This document shows positions 1-8,419 of a stretch of 64,000 nucleotides of DNA, in pieces. The number at the start of each line of letters is the position of its first letter. Position 1 is the stretch's first letter. Location of the stretch: positions 41,100 through 105,099 of the forward strand of contig DUSF01000044.1 of assembly GCA_012842745.1 (NCBI GenBank), given 5' to 3'. Below the pieces are notes generated by a model. The model made no database searches. It had not been told where the DNA came from and saw nothing but the letters and a program-made list of their open reading frames with translations. The stretch is from Bacillus sp. (in: firmicutes). Lineage in GTDB: Bacteria > Bacillota > Bacilli > Bacillales > Bacillaceae_J. The translations under genes were made by a program, and so were the position numbers.

Positions 1-46
1 GACTTATTCATGACTTATTCATGACTTTTGTCATAAAAAATATGAC
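1..46. repeat. Short tandem repeat and inverted repeat at left edge
   Basis: Two copies of the 11-mer GACTTATTCAT stand head to tail at 1-22 and a partial third copy begins at 23. The array may extend beyond the window. An inverted repeat follows (GTCATA, five A, TATGAC, about 30-46). It lies upstream of the leucine-rich-repeat gene. No function can be assigned. Confidence 0.5.
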
Positions 47-153
47 TCTTTAAAAGTATAATTATTTTCATATTCTGGAAAATGCTCCGTAAATTAACAT
101 GCACTTTTGAATAGTTGAAATCATATTTTAATAGATTTTAAGGAGGAAATAAA

Positions 154-1986
154 ATGATAAGAAACTTGTTCCTCGTTTTGTTTTTATTCATGGTCAACAT
201 TACGCTTGTCTCAGCAAGTACATTGCCATTAATTCAAAGTATCGAATTAACGTCAGAAATTGATGACGGTGGAGAACCAACAACACTCACTCTAAATGAA
301 GCTTATTTTGACACAAATCAAAGGGTAGTAGCACAAGCGGGAAAAAAGATGTATATTTCCGTGTCAGCTCCTAGAGCTATTGAGGTAAAGGCAACAGTAA
401 AATTACCAGATGGTATTGAACAATTGCATGATTTTACAAAAGCATTTAATAATGAATGGACGTTGGAATTAATACCGCTCGATTCACAGACGGGTGTATG
501 GAGTATTGTGAAAATATCGGCGATGGACAGTACAAATCAAGTGGAGGAAATTACACCTGACTCATTGCAATTCTATGTACTTCCTTCACAATATCAGCAA
601 TTTGCTACGAAATATCTTTCACCTGAAAATCAAATTATAAAGACAACATTTACAAAAGAAATGGATCCATCTACTATCAATAAACAGTCTGTTTCGTTAA
701 TTGAAAGTACAATGGGAGCTGTTCCAAAGTTTCATATGCTATCTGACTTTACGATTCAAATGTCGGCTGACCATAGGAAGGCTTATATCGTCAAGGAAAA
801 TCCTTATGAAGACAATAAAAATTATGTAGCCGTCTTTCATGATAGCGTTGCTGATACCGAAGGAAATAAATTAGGTAATCCACTTTACGTCTTTATAACC
901 GGAATTGCTCAAATACAGAGTATTGACGATGTTACGGTGACGGTGAAGCAAAACACTCCGTATATAATGCCGAAAACAGTTATGGGAAAAGCCGCAAATG
1001 GAGTACTTTGGCCAGTTAATGTAACGTGGGAGCCAACTACAGTTGATACATCAACACTAGGAGAGAAGATAGCTACAGGAACTGTACAGGGATATAACGG
1101 AACGGTTCAATTAAAGGTAAAAGTGGTAGCAGATTGGTTGCCACCAGTACATGACGGCTCGCTCAAAAATACATTAAATGATCCGAATTTGGCTCAGGCA
1201 GTTGCTAGTTGGTTAGGGAAAACGGTAGATGATAAGGTTACGGTTGATGATATTAATGCACAGCTTGCTAAAACCTATAATTCTATTGATTTTTCCCAGC
1301 GAGGGATTTCAGATTTGGGCGGTTTTAGCAATGTATTTGCGAATACAAATATTGCATCCATAGATTTATCTGGAAATTCGATTACTACTTTTGCTGATTA
1401 TAGTTATTACGAACATTTGAGATCAATAAATTTAAAGAATAACAAACTACAAGTGTTTGATATAATGTCTAAACCAGCACTAACTCATTTAGATGTATCT
1501 GACAATGATTTAACTAATTTTAGAGTTGATACTGGTTCACTTAATTGGTTAGATCTTTCGAAAAATAAGTTGACATCATTCGATGCAACAAATATGAAGG
1601 ATTTAACACATTTAAATTTATCAAAAAATAATATACGTACATTTACTTGGGGGCAGTTAGATCAGCTTCAGCAATTGGATGTAAGCTTTAATCAATTGAC
1701 ATCACTTGAAGCAAATGAAATGACAAATTTAAGAGCACTTTTTGTTCAGGATAATCAGCTTACTAGTCTGTCCCTTCCAGTGACTCATATTGGATTAATT
1801 AGTGCATTAAATGTTCAAAATAACCAATTAACAGCATTCCCAACAAATATTGAGAAGCAAAGCTACCTTCGAATCTTCTCAATATTTAATAACAAGATTG
1901 ATTTCGGGCAATATCAAAGTATAGACGACTATTTGAAAAATCAGCTTGGGTCGAATTATTACACTACAATGCCATTAAGTAATTAA
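154..1986 (+). CDS. Secreted leucine-rich-repeat protein with bacterial Ig-like domains
   Basis: 610 residues. A signal peptide is visible at residues 1-22 (hydrophobic LFLVLFLFMVN, then SAS). Residues about 145-250 resemble an SbsA-type Ig-like domain with the phrase FTKEMDPSTI. Residues about 250-325 look like a Big_4 Ig-like domain ending GTVQGYNGTVQLKVKV. From about 370 to 600 there are roughly nine internalin-type leucine-rich repeats with the pattern LxxLDLSxNxLTSF. AGGAGG lies just before the ATG. No sortase signal or membrane anchor is seen, so it is probably exported and free or bound non-covalently. Its mature N-terminus (LPLIQSIEL) resembles that of the next gene. The ligand is unknown. 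Confidence 0.8.
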   Translation: MIRNLFLVLFLFMVNITLVSASTLPLIQSIELTSEIDDGGEPTTLTLNEAYFDTNQRVVAQAGKKMYISVSAPRAIEVKATVKLPDGIEQLHDFTKAFNNEWTLELIPLDSQTGVWSIVKISAMDSTNQVEEITPDSLQFYVLPSQYQQFATKYLSPENQIIKTTFTKEMDPSTINKQSVSLIESTMGAVPKFHMLSDFTIQMSADHRKAYIVKENPYEDNKNYVAVFHDSVADTEGNKLGNPLYVFITGIAQIQSIDDVTVTVKQNTPYIMPKTVMGKAANGVLWPVNVTWEPTTVDTSTLGEKIATGTVQGYNGTVQLKVKVVADWLPPVHDGSLKNTLNDPNLAQAVASWLGKTVDDKVTVDDINAQLAKTYNSIDFSQRGISDLGGFSNVFANTNIASIDLSGNSITTFADYSYYEHLRSINLKNNKLQVFDIMSKPALTHLDVSDNDLTNFRVDTGSLNWLDLSKNKLTSFDATNMKDLTHLNLSKNNIRTFTWGQLDQLQQLDVSFNQLTSLEANEMTNLRALFVQDNQLTSLSLPVTHIGLISALNVQNNQLTAFPTNIEKQSYLRIFSIFNNKIDFGQYQSIDDYLKNQLGSNYYTTMPLSN

Positions 1987-2016
1987 TAGAAAAGTATAAC
2001 AAAAAGTAATAAATAC

Positions 2017-2043
2017 AAGGGACAGCCTGTGTGGCTGTCCCTT
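2017..2043 (+). terminator. Terminator of the LRR gene
   Basis: Perfect 11-bp stem (AAGGGACAGCC / GGCTGTCCCTT) with a 5-nt loop, 30 bases after the stop codon. The following T tract is short (ATT), so termination may be partial and the SLH gene may be read through. Confidence 0.55.
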
Positions 2044-2067
2044 ATTAAAAATGGATGTGTAAAAAAC

Positions 2068-2823
2068 ATGAATAAAATCATCCCAATCACTGTCCTACTT
2101 TTTTTCTTATTGCAGACTATTACGTATGCACGAACATCTCTACCAGAAATTACCTCAATTGAATTGATTAATATAGTCAATGATTCGACTCCCAAAAAAG
2201 AGCATAATAACGGTGGAGGCTCGCTTCCTTTTAAAGGCAAACCGCTTTATAAATCCGAACCTGTTGTGGAGGAATCGATTCTTGTATTTGTTTTTAAAGA
2301 TATAAAAGGACATTGGGCGGAAGAAATGATCAAAGAGGCACTAGCTAGAAAACTAATAAGTGGATATCCAGACAATACGTTTCGTCCGAATCAGCCAATT
2401 ACCCGAATGGAGTGGATTTCCATTATGGTCCGTGCTCTTTCATTAGAAGGAGAAGGGGAAGAGATTTATTTTTCAGATTATCAAAATGTCCCAGAATGGG
2501 GGAGAAATGCTTTAGAACTTGCCATACGAGAAAAGTTGGTTGAAGGGTATCCAGATGGGAGTTTTCGACCAAATGATTTTATTACGAGAGCAGAAATTGC
2601 ATGTTTAATAGCAAGACAAATGAAAATTGAAACACCTCGAAGGATGGAGACGACATTTGCAGATTATGAAAAGATTCCGTTATGGGCTAGAGGAGAAATT
2701 GAAATGTTAGCTAAAGAAGGTATCTTAAAAGGTCGCAGCAACAATTTATTTGAACCAAAAGAACTTACAACGCGAGCGGAGGCAACTGTACTTTTGCTTA
2801 GGATGGTTGACAATACACGATGA
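2068..2823 (+). CDS. S-layer homology (SLH) domain protein
   Basis: 251 residues from the chosen ATG at 2068, which begins a signal peptide (MNKIIPITVLLFFLL...YA). An upstream in-frame ATG at 2029 lies inside the preceding terminator hairpin and is rejected. A short linker rich in N, G and K (about residues 20-65) precedes three consecutive SLH domains (about 75-125, 135-185, 195-250). Each has the GYPDxxFRPNxxITRxE type motif, degenerate in the third (GRSNNLFEPKELTTRAE). SLH triplets bind pyruvylated secondary cell-wall polymer. There is almost no other domain, so it may be an anchor or partner for the LRR protein. Confidence 0.8.
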   Translation: MNKIIPITVLLFFLLQTITYARTSLPEITSIELINIVNDSTPKKEHNNGGGSLPFKGKPLYKSEPVVEESILVFVFKDIKGHWAEEMIKEALARKLISGYPDNTFRPNQPITRMEWISIMVRALSLEGEGEEIYFSDYQNVPEWGRNALELAIREKLVEGYPDGSFRPNDFITRAEIACLIARQMKIETPRRMETTFADYEKIPLWARGEIEMLAKEGILKGRSNNLFEPKELTTRAEATVLLLRMVDNTR

Positions 2824-2864
2824 TTAATAGGGGAAGATATATGGAAAAATCCTAGCTTCTTATT

Positions 2865-2897
2865 AATAAATACGGCAGAAAAGCTGCCGTATTTATT
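2865..2897. terminator. Bidirectional terminator between SLH gene and gerQ
   Basis: Perfect 14-bp stem (AATAAATACGGCAG / CTGCCGTATTTATT) with loop AAAAG, between two convergent genes. T-rich sequence follows on both strands. Confidence 0.75.
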
Positions 2898-2973
2898 GTT
2901 AACTACATTTACTGGGGTTGTGTATACTGTTATTTTTTCCTTTTGAACAAATATTTTGGAGCCGTTTTTTTAA

Positions 2974-3429
2974 TTACCGTGGACTAAAGGAGCTTAGTCC
3001 AGCTGCACTGCCGCTAAACGGATATTGATAGTCAATTTCCTCAGCAAATGTCACATAATCTATATAAATCATTGGAATTAAATAACGAGTCCCTGTTTGT
3101 GGATCACTGAGAATGAGGTGATCTCTACCAGCAGCCTCAATATTGCCTTTGAAAACTTTTGCATTCCATTGCGTATTATTTTCAAACGTTGCATAGACAG
3201 TAACTGTTTTTCCTTTGTTTAATCTTAAAATATTCTCGATGTAGGATTCCTCAATTGGCAGCATCCCTGGAATTTGCGGAGCACTAGGTGTAACTGGTGT
3301 TTGAGTTACACCGCTAAATCCTGGGAAGGGGCCACCTGAGACTGTAGGTGGTACCTGTACTTGTTGTGGATAGGTGAACTTCGGGTATTGGCCATAAGCA
3401 GGGGTTTGATATGGATAATTTTGTGCCAT
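2974..3429 (-). CDS. gerQ: Spore coat protein GerQ
   Basis: 151 residues. The N-terminal half is a low-complexity P/Q/Y/G region. The C-terminal half is the conserved GerQ domain (ESYIENILRLNKGKTVTVYATFENN ... DHLILSDPQTGTRYLIPMIYIDYVTF). In Bacillus, GerQ is an inner-coat protein needed for localisation and function of the cortex-lytic enzyme CwlJ, whose gene is immediately upstream here, 73 bp away on the same strand. AAAGGAGG precedes the ATG. The N-terminal lysine cluster used for transglutaminase crosslinking in B. subtilis is not present. Confidence 0.93.
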   Translation of the reverse strand: MAQNYPYQTPAYGQYPKFTYPQQVQVPPTVSGGPFPGFSGVTQTPVTPSAPQIPGMLPIEESYIENILRLNKGKTVTVYATFENNTQWNAKVFKGNIEAAGRDHLILSDPQTGTRYLIPMIYIDYVTFAEEIDYQYPFSGSAAGLSSFSPR

Positions 3430-3502
3430 TTTATATTCCTCCTTTGATGATAGCTTTCTAATGCTTTAAAAAGGCGAATAATCCATAGGGTATAAAGAAA
3501 AT

Positions 3503-3928
3503 TTAGTAATAAATTTGTGGGCAATCTGACTGGTCTGGGGCATAGAAGCAGTGCGATTTGTGTCGACCCACATTCCATTGATTAAACCATTGTGCAGGGC
3601 AGCTGCCAGACGGCTTAAAAAACCAAAGCGAATAAGAAGCCGGATGGTATTTCCAACCTTTAATAACTTGACGCGCTAACTTAATTTCCGCTTCTCTTGC
3701 TCGTTGAAAAAAGTAGGGTTTATCAACGGCTTCATAGCCACCAGGCTTTTGGAAAACCATATCTCTTAGCGATCGAATTTTTTTGAAATCGAGGCAATTA
3801 CCAACTACACGATTTACACCAACATTACCAACCATTAACATGCCGAGCTTTCCTTCACCCTCCGCTTCGGCTCGCATTAATCTTGCTAAAAGTCTTATAT
3901 CTTCTGTCGTATGAGAAACAACGGCCAT
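3503..3928 (-). CDS. cwlJ: Spore cortex-lytic cell wall hydrolase CwlJ
   Basis: 141 residues, covering the Hydrolase_2 (SleB/CwlJ catalytic) domain almost alone, as in B. subtilis CwlJ. The conserved start TEDIRLLARLMRAEAEGEG carries the probable catalytic glutamate. NVGVNRV, the FQKPGGYEAV region and the C-terminal SHCFYAP motif are also present. There is no signal peptide, as expected for a coat-localised enzyme made in the mother cell. It degrades cortex peptidoglycan during germination. The gene is followed by gerQ, its partner. GAGGTGAG lies before the ATG. Confidence 0.93.
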   Translation of the reverse strand: MAVVSHTTEDIRLLARLMRAEAEGEGKLGMLMVGNVGVNRVVGNCLDFKKIRSLRDMVFQKPGGYEAVDKPYFFQRAREAEIKLARQVIKGWKYHPASYSLWFFKPSGSCPAQWFNQWNVGRHKSHCFYAPDQSDCPQIYY

Positions 3929-4056
3929 TTTCTCACCTCACAATTACGGTTACTTTAATAACATATTGCAAGAGTGGAAAATCGTGACTTGTTTAAGATA
4001 ACTTTTTAGTATTATCACTTAGATACTATGCGGGATAGATTGTTTTTATGATAAAA

Positions 4057-4086
4057 AAGGAAGCAGGAGAATCGTCCCTGCTTCCT
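4057..4086 (-). terminator. hemQ terminator
   Basis: Read on the minus strand: stem AGGAAGCAGG / CCTGCTTCCT with a 9-nt loop, followed by a run of T (AAAAAA at about 4053-4058 on the plus strand). It begins a few bases after the hemQ stop. Confidence 0.85.
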
Positions 4087-4093
4087 CAAATAT

Positions 4094-4837
4094 TTACACA
4101 TGCAAGAATTGCGCTATAGCTTCCTCTGCCAAAATATTTCCGACAAAGAATGACCCGAATTCGCCATATCTTGCGCTTACTTCATCAAATCTCATTTCAT
4201 ACACTAGCTTTTTAAACTGGAGGACATCATCCGCAAATAAAGTGACGCCCCATTCCCAATCATCAAAGCCAACAGAGCCTGTAATAATTTGTTTTACTTT
4301 ACCTGCATACTGGCGGCCAATCATACCATGGGAGCGCATCATTCTGCTGCGATCTTCCATCGGCAGCATATACCAGTTATCATTGCCTTGGCGGCGCTTG
4401 TCCATTGGGTAGAAGCAGACGTGCTTCGCCTTCGGTAAAATTGGATAGAGCCGTGCTAAGATTTCAGGGCTTTGGTATGGGTCCTCGTCAGAAGGTAAAT
4501 AGTTACTTAATTCAACAACAGAAACATAAGAATGAGCAGGGATTAAATATTCGGCTAGTTTTGTTTTATTAAAAGCCGTTTCTAACTCATTAAGCTCTTC
4601 CATTGTTGGGCGAAGAATCATTAACATGAAGTCCGCTTTTTGACCAACAATAGTGTATAGCGCATGGCTACCTTGTTTAGCATCTTCTGTTTTTTTCAAA
4701 TTACCGAGAAATTCTTGGAATTCACGGATGGCTTCATTGCGCACATCAATTGGGGCTATTTTCCAACTTGTCCAATCAACAGTGCGGAAATCATGTAAAC
4801 TATACCATCCATCTAATGTTTTTGCTGGTTCACTCAT
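4094..4837 (-). CDS. hemQ: Coproheme decarboxylase HemQ (chlorite-dismutase family)
   Basis: 247 residues, the usual family length. It converts coproheme III to heme b in the coproporphyrin-dependent pathway of Gram-positives, in the cytoplasm. The start [16 protein letters not shown] is typical. The axial heme ligand should be H170 (RSHGMIGR) and the catalytic tyrosine Y143 (FYPMDKRR). These are 27 residues apart, as in characterised HemQ proteins. It stands divergently from pta, as ywfI does in B. subtilis. AGGAGTG precedes the ATG. The old label 'heme peroxidase / chlorite dismutase' does not describe the role. Confidence 0.93.
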   Translation of the reverse strand: MSEPAKTLDGWYSLHDFRTVDWTSWKIAPIDVRNEAIREFQEFLGNLKKTEDAKQGSHALYTIVGQKADFMLMILRPTMEELNELETAFNKTKLAEYLIPAHSYVSVVELSNYLPSDEDPYQSPEILARLYPILPKAKHVCFYPMDKRRQGNDNWYMLPMEDRSRMMRSHGMIGRQYAGKVKQIITGSVGFDDWEWGVTLFADDVLQFKKLVYEMRFDEVSARYGEFGSFFVGNILAEEAIAQFLHV

Positions 4838-5162
4838 TACAATTACACTCCTTACTATATTATTTTATTTCTTGCCTCTTTCCAGATTGTGCATATCAAT
4901 AACTACTATAGCAATAGTTTTATTTAGAAGAAAGGTTTTAGCTTATTCTTTTAATAAAAGGAGAAAAAGAACAGTGTTTTCAATATTACGATATTTCTGA
5001 AAATATAAACTTTTCAATGAAAACGCTTACAATCGATAAATTCTATTTTCAAGAATATTGAAAAAGTATATCTTAATAATAAGCGGAAAAAAATATAGAA
5101 AGTTTCCATTATTGTGTGGAACAAAATGAAAGAGCTTACATTAAATTTTGGAGGTAGTAGAT
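4838..5162. other. Divergent intergenic region hemQ/pta
   Basis: 325 AT-rich bases without a gene. They hold the 5' flank of hemQ (minus strand) and the pta control region, with the cre site at 5018-5031 and a possible -10 (TAATAA) at 5074-5079. The frame open across 4653-5000 on the plus strand is antisense to hemQ for half its length and has no recognisable product. Confidence 0.6.
5018..5031 (+). promoter_or_regulatory. CcpA cre site upstream of pta
   Basis: TGAAAACGCTTACA matches the cre consensus TGWAANCGNTNWCA at every defined position. Its centre is about 62 bp upstream of a plausible start (about 5086) given a -10 near 5074-5079. That is the spacing at which CcpA activates rather than represses. 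B. subtilis pta is activated by CcpA from an upstream cre. Confidence 0.85.
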
Positions 5163-6134
5163 TTGAGCGATTTATTTTCAATTGTTAAAGAAAAGATTAA
5201 AGGCAAAAATAAAACAATTGTATTTCCTGAAGGCTTAGATGAGCGGATTTTAACAGCGGTAGGAAAGTTGGCTTCTGAGGAAATTGTTAAGCCAATTGTT
5301 ATTGGCAAAAAGGCCGAGGTTGAAGAAAAAGCTGCATCTCTAAATATTTCGTTAGGAAATGCTGAAATTATTGATCCAAATACATATGCTGAGTTTGATG
5401 CGCTTGTAAGTGCATTTGTAGAACGACGCAATGGCAGAGAAACTGAGGAACAAGCTAGAGAAATTTTAAAAGATGAAAATTACTTCGGTACGATGCTCGT
5501 TTATTTAAACAAAGCAGATGGCTTAGTAAGTGGTGCTGCACATTCAACAGCGGATACTGTTCGTCCTGCATTACAAATCATAAAAACAAAGCCAGGCATT
5601 AAAAAAACTTCTGGTATGTTTGTTATGGTTCGTGGCGAAGAAAAATACATCTTTGCAGACTGTGCAATTAATCCTATGCCAGACAGTCAAGACTTAGCGG
5701 AAATCGCAATTTTAGGTGCTGAATCAGCTGAATTATTTGATGTGGAGCCACGCGTAGCAATGCTAAGTTTCTCAACGAAGGGCTCAGCTGTAACGCCAGA
5801 AACAGAAAAAGTAGTTGAAGCAGTCAAAATTGCGAAAGAAATGCAGCCAGATTTAATTATCGATGGTGAGTTCCAATTTGACGCGGCATTTGTACCAGCG
5901 GTTGGCAAAAAGAAAGCGCCGGGTTCTGTGATTCAAGGCGATGCAAAAGTATTTGTATTCCCTACATTGGATGCTGGAAATATCGGCTATAAAATGGTAG
6001 AACGCCTTGGCGGCTTCGAAGCAATCGGGCCAGTTCTTCAAGGTTTAAATCAACCAGTAAATGACCTATCACGCGGCTGTAATGCTGAAGATGTGTACAA
6101 GCTTGCATTAATCACTGCTGTTCAATCACTTTAA
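5163..6134 (+). CDS. pta: Phosphate acetyltransferase
   Basis: 323 residues. It converts acetyl-CoA plus phosphate to acetyl phosphate for overflow acetate formation. The TTG at 5163 is chosen because GGAGGTAG (5150-5157) sits at the right distance and the product MSDLFSIVKEKIKG aligns with the B. subtilis start. The TTG at 5148 lies before the ribosome binding site. Family motifs include TIVFPEGLDERI at the N-terminus, GLVSGAAHSTADTVRP (phosphate/CoA site) and NVNxPVNDLSRGC-like LNQPVNDLSRGCNAEDV near the end. A perfect cre site upstream points to CcpA activation on preferred sugars. It is a single gene ending at a terminator. Confidence 0.95.
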   Translation: MSDLFSIVKEKIKGKNKTIVFPEGLDERILTAVGKLASEEIVKPIVIGKKAEVEEKAASLNISLGNAEIIDPNTYAEFDALVSAFVERRNGRETEEQAREILKDENYFGTMLVYLNKADGLVSGAAHSTADTVRPALQIIKTKPGIKKTSGMFVMVRGEEKYIFADCAINPMPDSQDLAEIAILGAESAELFDVEPRVAMLSFSTKGSAVTPETEKVVEAVKIAKEMQPDLIIDGEFQFDAAFVPAVGKKKAPGSVIQGDAKVFVFPTLDAGNIGYKMVERLGGFEAIGPVLQGLNQPVNDLSRGCNAEDVYKLALITAVQSL

Positions 6135-6154
6135 GAGGGCATATCCACAAAAAT

Positions 6155-6207
6155 AAAGCATGATGATTTGCTTGGTAAAAGACTAGGCAGCCATCATGCT
6201 TTTTTAT
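6155..6207 (+). terminator. pta terminator
   Basis: 11-bp stem AAAGCATGATG (6155-6165) / CATCATGCTTT (6192-6202), then a T run. The right arm overlaps the 3' end of the convergent lipL gene. Confidence 0.7.
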
Positions 6208-7030
6208 ATTTATTCCGTTTTAAAATACGCTCATAATTGTATTGCAACAATTCCTGTTCAAGCTCACTTAAGGGAAGCGTTGAAATTACTGAGTCGGCTA
6301 AATTTTTCACCGTTTTAAATAACAGTGTAATCATTTGTTCAGTTGTAATATTTTCATTTAATAGCTCTCTTAATGAGGCCATCGTAGCTGGAATAATGTT
6401 CGGATATATGAATTTTGTCTTTTCTCCTTGCAAAGAATGGTCATAAAAATCTTGAATGATTTCTGCTCGCCCACTACCGCTTCCAGTCACACAAAGATAC
6501 ATTTGTACGGCAACACCAGAGCGCAGTCTCCGTTGTGAAATCCCAGCAAATTTCTTATTGTTAATACTTAAATCAAAGCTGCCAGGGCAATAACTGCCGA
6601 TGATTTCCTTTGCTTTAATTTGCACTTTAAAATCTGCTAACATGAATTGGATAAGCTGCCACATTGCTTCATAGCCGCGATTAATATCAATTCCTTTACC
6701 TTCAGGCAAAATAAGCGAGAGGTTTACTATGCCTTCATCTAATATAACGGCCAAGCCGCCAGAGTTGCGGACAATAGTTTGGTAACCCTTTTGCCTAAGA
6801 AATTCAATCCCTTGTTCTAAAAAAGGCAGCTTCGCATCCTGAATACCTAAAACAACAGTTGGTCGATGAATCCAAGCCCTAATGATTGGGGGCGAATCAC
6901 CCGTTCCCACAGACGTACAAAATGTATCATCATAGGCAAATGATTTCAGTGCACTGAAATGGAGCCCAAGCTTGGAATGGTCGATAAAGCGCCATTCCTT
7001 TTGCAACAAAAGCGGATTGTTCACTGGCAT
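6194..7030 (-). CDS. lipL: Octanoyl-[GcvH]:protein N-octanoyltransferase LipL
   Basis: 278 residues, BPL/LplA-fold family. In Bacillus, LipL moves octanoyl (and lipoyl) groups from GcvH to the E2 subunits of 2-oxoacid dehydrogenases. Motifs: RNSGGLAVILDEGIVNLSLILP, then the catalytic cysteine C148 in SYCPGSFDLS (C150 in B. subtilis) and the lysine in NNKKFAGISQRR. The position next to pta matches ywfL of B. subtilis, which supports LipL over the related LipM. AAGGAGGG precedes the ATG. The 3' end overlaps the pta terminator. Confidence 0.9.
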   Translation of the reverse strand: MPVNNPLLLQKEWRFIDHSKLGLHFSALKSFAYDDTFCTSVGTGDSPPIIRAWIHRPTVVLGIQDAKLPFLEQGIEFLRQKGYQTIVRNSGGLAVILDEGIVNLSLILPEGKGIDINRGYEAMWQLIQFMLADFKVQIKAKEIIGSYCPGSFDLSINNKKFAGISQRRLRSGVAVQMYLCVTGSGSGRAEIIQDFYDHSLQGEKTKFIYPNIIPATMASLRELLNENITTEQMITLLFKTVKNLADSVISTLPLSELEQELLQYNYERILKRNKYKKA

Positions 7031-7080
7031 AGCTTTTCCCTCCTTTTTTAAAAGGAATTATATCATGTTTCAATTCGAAA

Positions 7081-7113
7081 AAATAATAAGCGAAGCCACT
7101 TAATTAGTAGCCT
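7081..7113 (-). terminator. rsfA terminator
   Basis: On the minus strand, GCGAGGCTAC pairs with GTGGCTTCGC (two G-U pairs) around TAATTAA, followed by TTATTATTTTTT. It lies between rsfA and lipL, so the two are separate transcription units. Confidence 0.75.
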
Positions 7114-7147
7114 CGCCTAGTGTTAGTTTCACCCATTCAAATAAATG

Positions 7148-7828
7148 TTATTTTGCAATCCGCTCTAAGTTGCCGTTCTTATCCATTTTAAATGTATTTG
7201 CCGGTTTCTCCTCATCCTCAAACAAAACCATTTTACGAGCGCGATCCATTATTTTAACAAGTGCTTGATAATCCTCTTGGATCGTTTGGAATTCACGTTC
7301 TGTACGTTCAAGCTTTTGTTTTAATGATGCAATTTCGTCGGCCAGCTCTTTATTTTCCATTTTTAATCTATCATTCTTTTGCTGTAGGCTCATAGATTGG
7401 TGGTCATTATTTTCTACAGTGCTTAAAAATAAAATGACATCATCCAATGAAATTGCCCTAGATTTTAACATGGTATTCATTTCCGACATTTCCCCTTCTG
7501 TTTTACCATCTTTTTCAACCATTATTTCCTCGGCAGTTTCAAACGAAAATGTTGGTGGTGGCGGTGTATAAAGCGGTTTTGTTTTTTCGCCTAGCGCTCG
7601 TTGCCTTTGTTTTCGTTGTTTTTTCGCTAAATCAATGGCTTTTATATAATCTTGCCTAACGACGGCATTCCAGCGGAATCCGCAAGCTGCTGACGTCCGA
7701 TTTAGGCGATCCCCTACCTCCTCAAATGCGTTTAATTGTGTACTACCCTCCCGGATGTGACGCAATACGGTCTCTGCTAATAGCAGGTCATCTTCTTCAG
7801 ACCATGCATCCTGTCTTTGAATCATCAT
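7148..7828 (-). CDS. rsfA: RsfA-family prespore transcription factor
   Basis: 226 residues. An N-terminal Myb/SANT-like DNA-binding region (about 1-70: DAWSEEDDLLLAETVLRHIREGSTQLNAFEEVGDRLNRTSAACGFRWN) is the RsfA family signature. A basic stretch (KKQRKQRQRAL) follows, then an acidic linker and a long coiled coil (about 140-205, heptads with QKLERTEREF). In B. subtilis RsfA fine-tunes sigma-F-dependent genes in the forespore. The neighbourhood (lipL, then the HD protein) matches ywfN. GAGGAG precedes the first ATG. Confidence 0.88.
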   Translation of the reverse strand: MMIQRQDAWSEEDDLLLAETVLRHIREGSTQLNAFEEVGDRLNRTSAACGFRWNAVVRQDYIKAIDLAKKQRKQRQRALGEKTKPLYTPPPPTFSFETAEEIMVEKDGKTEGEMSEMNTMLKSRAISLDDVILFLSTVENNDHQSMSLQQKNDRLKMENKELADEIASLKQKLERTEREFQTIQEDYQALVKIMDRARKMVLFEDEEKPANTFKMDKNGNLERIAK

Positions 7829-8090
7829 GTAACACTCCTCGTTTATTTTTCTAGCAAAAAGTAAAATAATTAAAATAGCTGTTAGCTAAAGGATGGACAA
7901 TTTCGAAAAAGTTTATACATATTTTAGAAGGATACTAGGGGATTTGTTTTTGAATAAGTCTTATGTCATTGCTACAAATGGCTTGAAGTGGTAAAATGTC
8001 ATTTGTTTAAAGTTAGATAAAAATGTAAATTAGTAATAGAGACTGTTGAATATTCGTGAACGGAATATTGAAAGGCAGGTGTGACCCCTT

Positions 8091-8315
8091 ATGTCAAAAA
8101 ATGAATTTCGAGTTTGTGATGATTGCCAAGCCACTAATTTAAAAACTTTATTGCCAAAGTTAAAACAATTAGATCCGGATGCCGAGATTGTCATTGGCTG
8201 TCAATCTTATTGCGGACCAGGTCGAAAGAAATCCTTTGCCTTTCTAAATAATCGTCCGATTTCTGCACCAACAGAGGATGAACTAATTGTGAAGCTTGAA
8301 AAAAAATTGAAATAA
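8091..8315 (+). CDS. DUF1450 family protein (YuzB-like)
   Basis: 74 residues. It contains the DUF1450 core: [11 protein letters not shown] at the start and [32 protein letters not shown], with cysteines in CDDC and CQSYC that could bind a metal or form a disulfide. Function of the family is not established. AGGTGTGA lies about 10 bases before the ATG. It is a single gene with its own terminator. Confidence 0.8.
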   Translation: MSKNEFRVCDDCQATNLKTLLPKLKQLDPDAEIVIGCQSYCGPGRKKSFAFLNNRPISAPTEDELIVKLEKKLK

Positions 8316-8331
8316 AAGATAATCGAACAAT

Positions 8332-8366
8332 AAAAAACCTCTTTTTGTTGAAAAAAGAGGTTTTTT
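8332..8366 (+). terminator. Terminator of the DUF1450 gene
   Basis: AAAAAACCTCTTTTT pairs with AAAAAGAGGTTTTTT across the loop GTTG. The right arm carries the T run. Confidence 0.85.
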
Positions 8367-8419
8367 GGTGAGAAAATAGAATGTATAATGGAAAAAGTAT
8401 GATGAAAGGAGCTCCTTTC

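Noticed and set aside
2029..2067. Upstream start of the SLH protein
   Set aside because: The ATG at 2029 lies in the terminator stem of the previous gene. The signal peptide begins at 2068.
4653..5000. 115-codon frame on the plus strand
   Set aside because: Half is antisense to hemQ, and the rest has no ribosome binding site or known motif.
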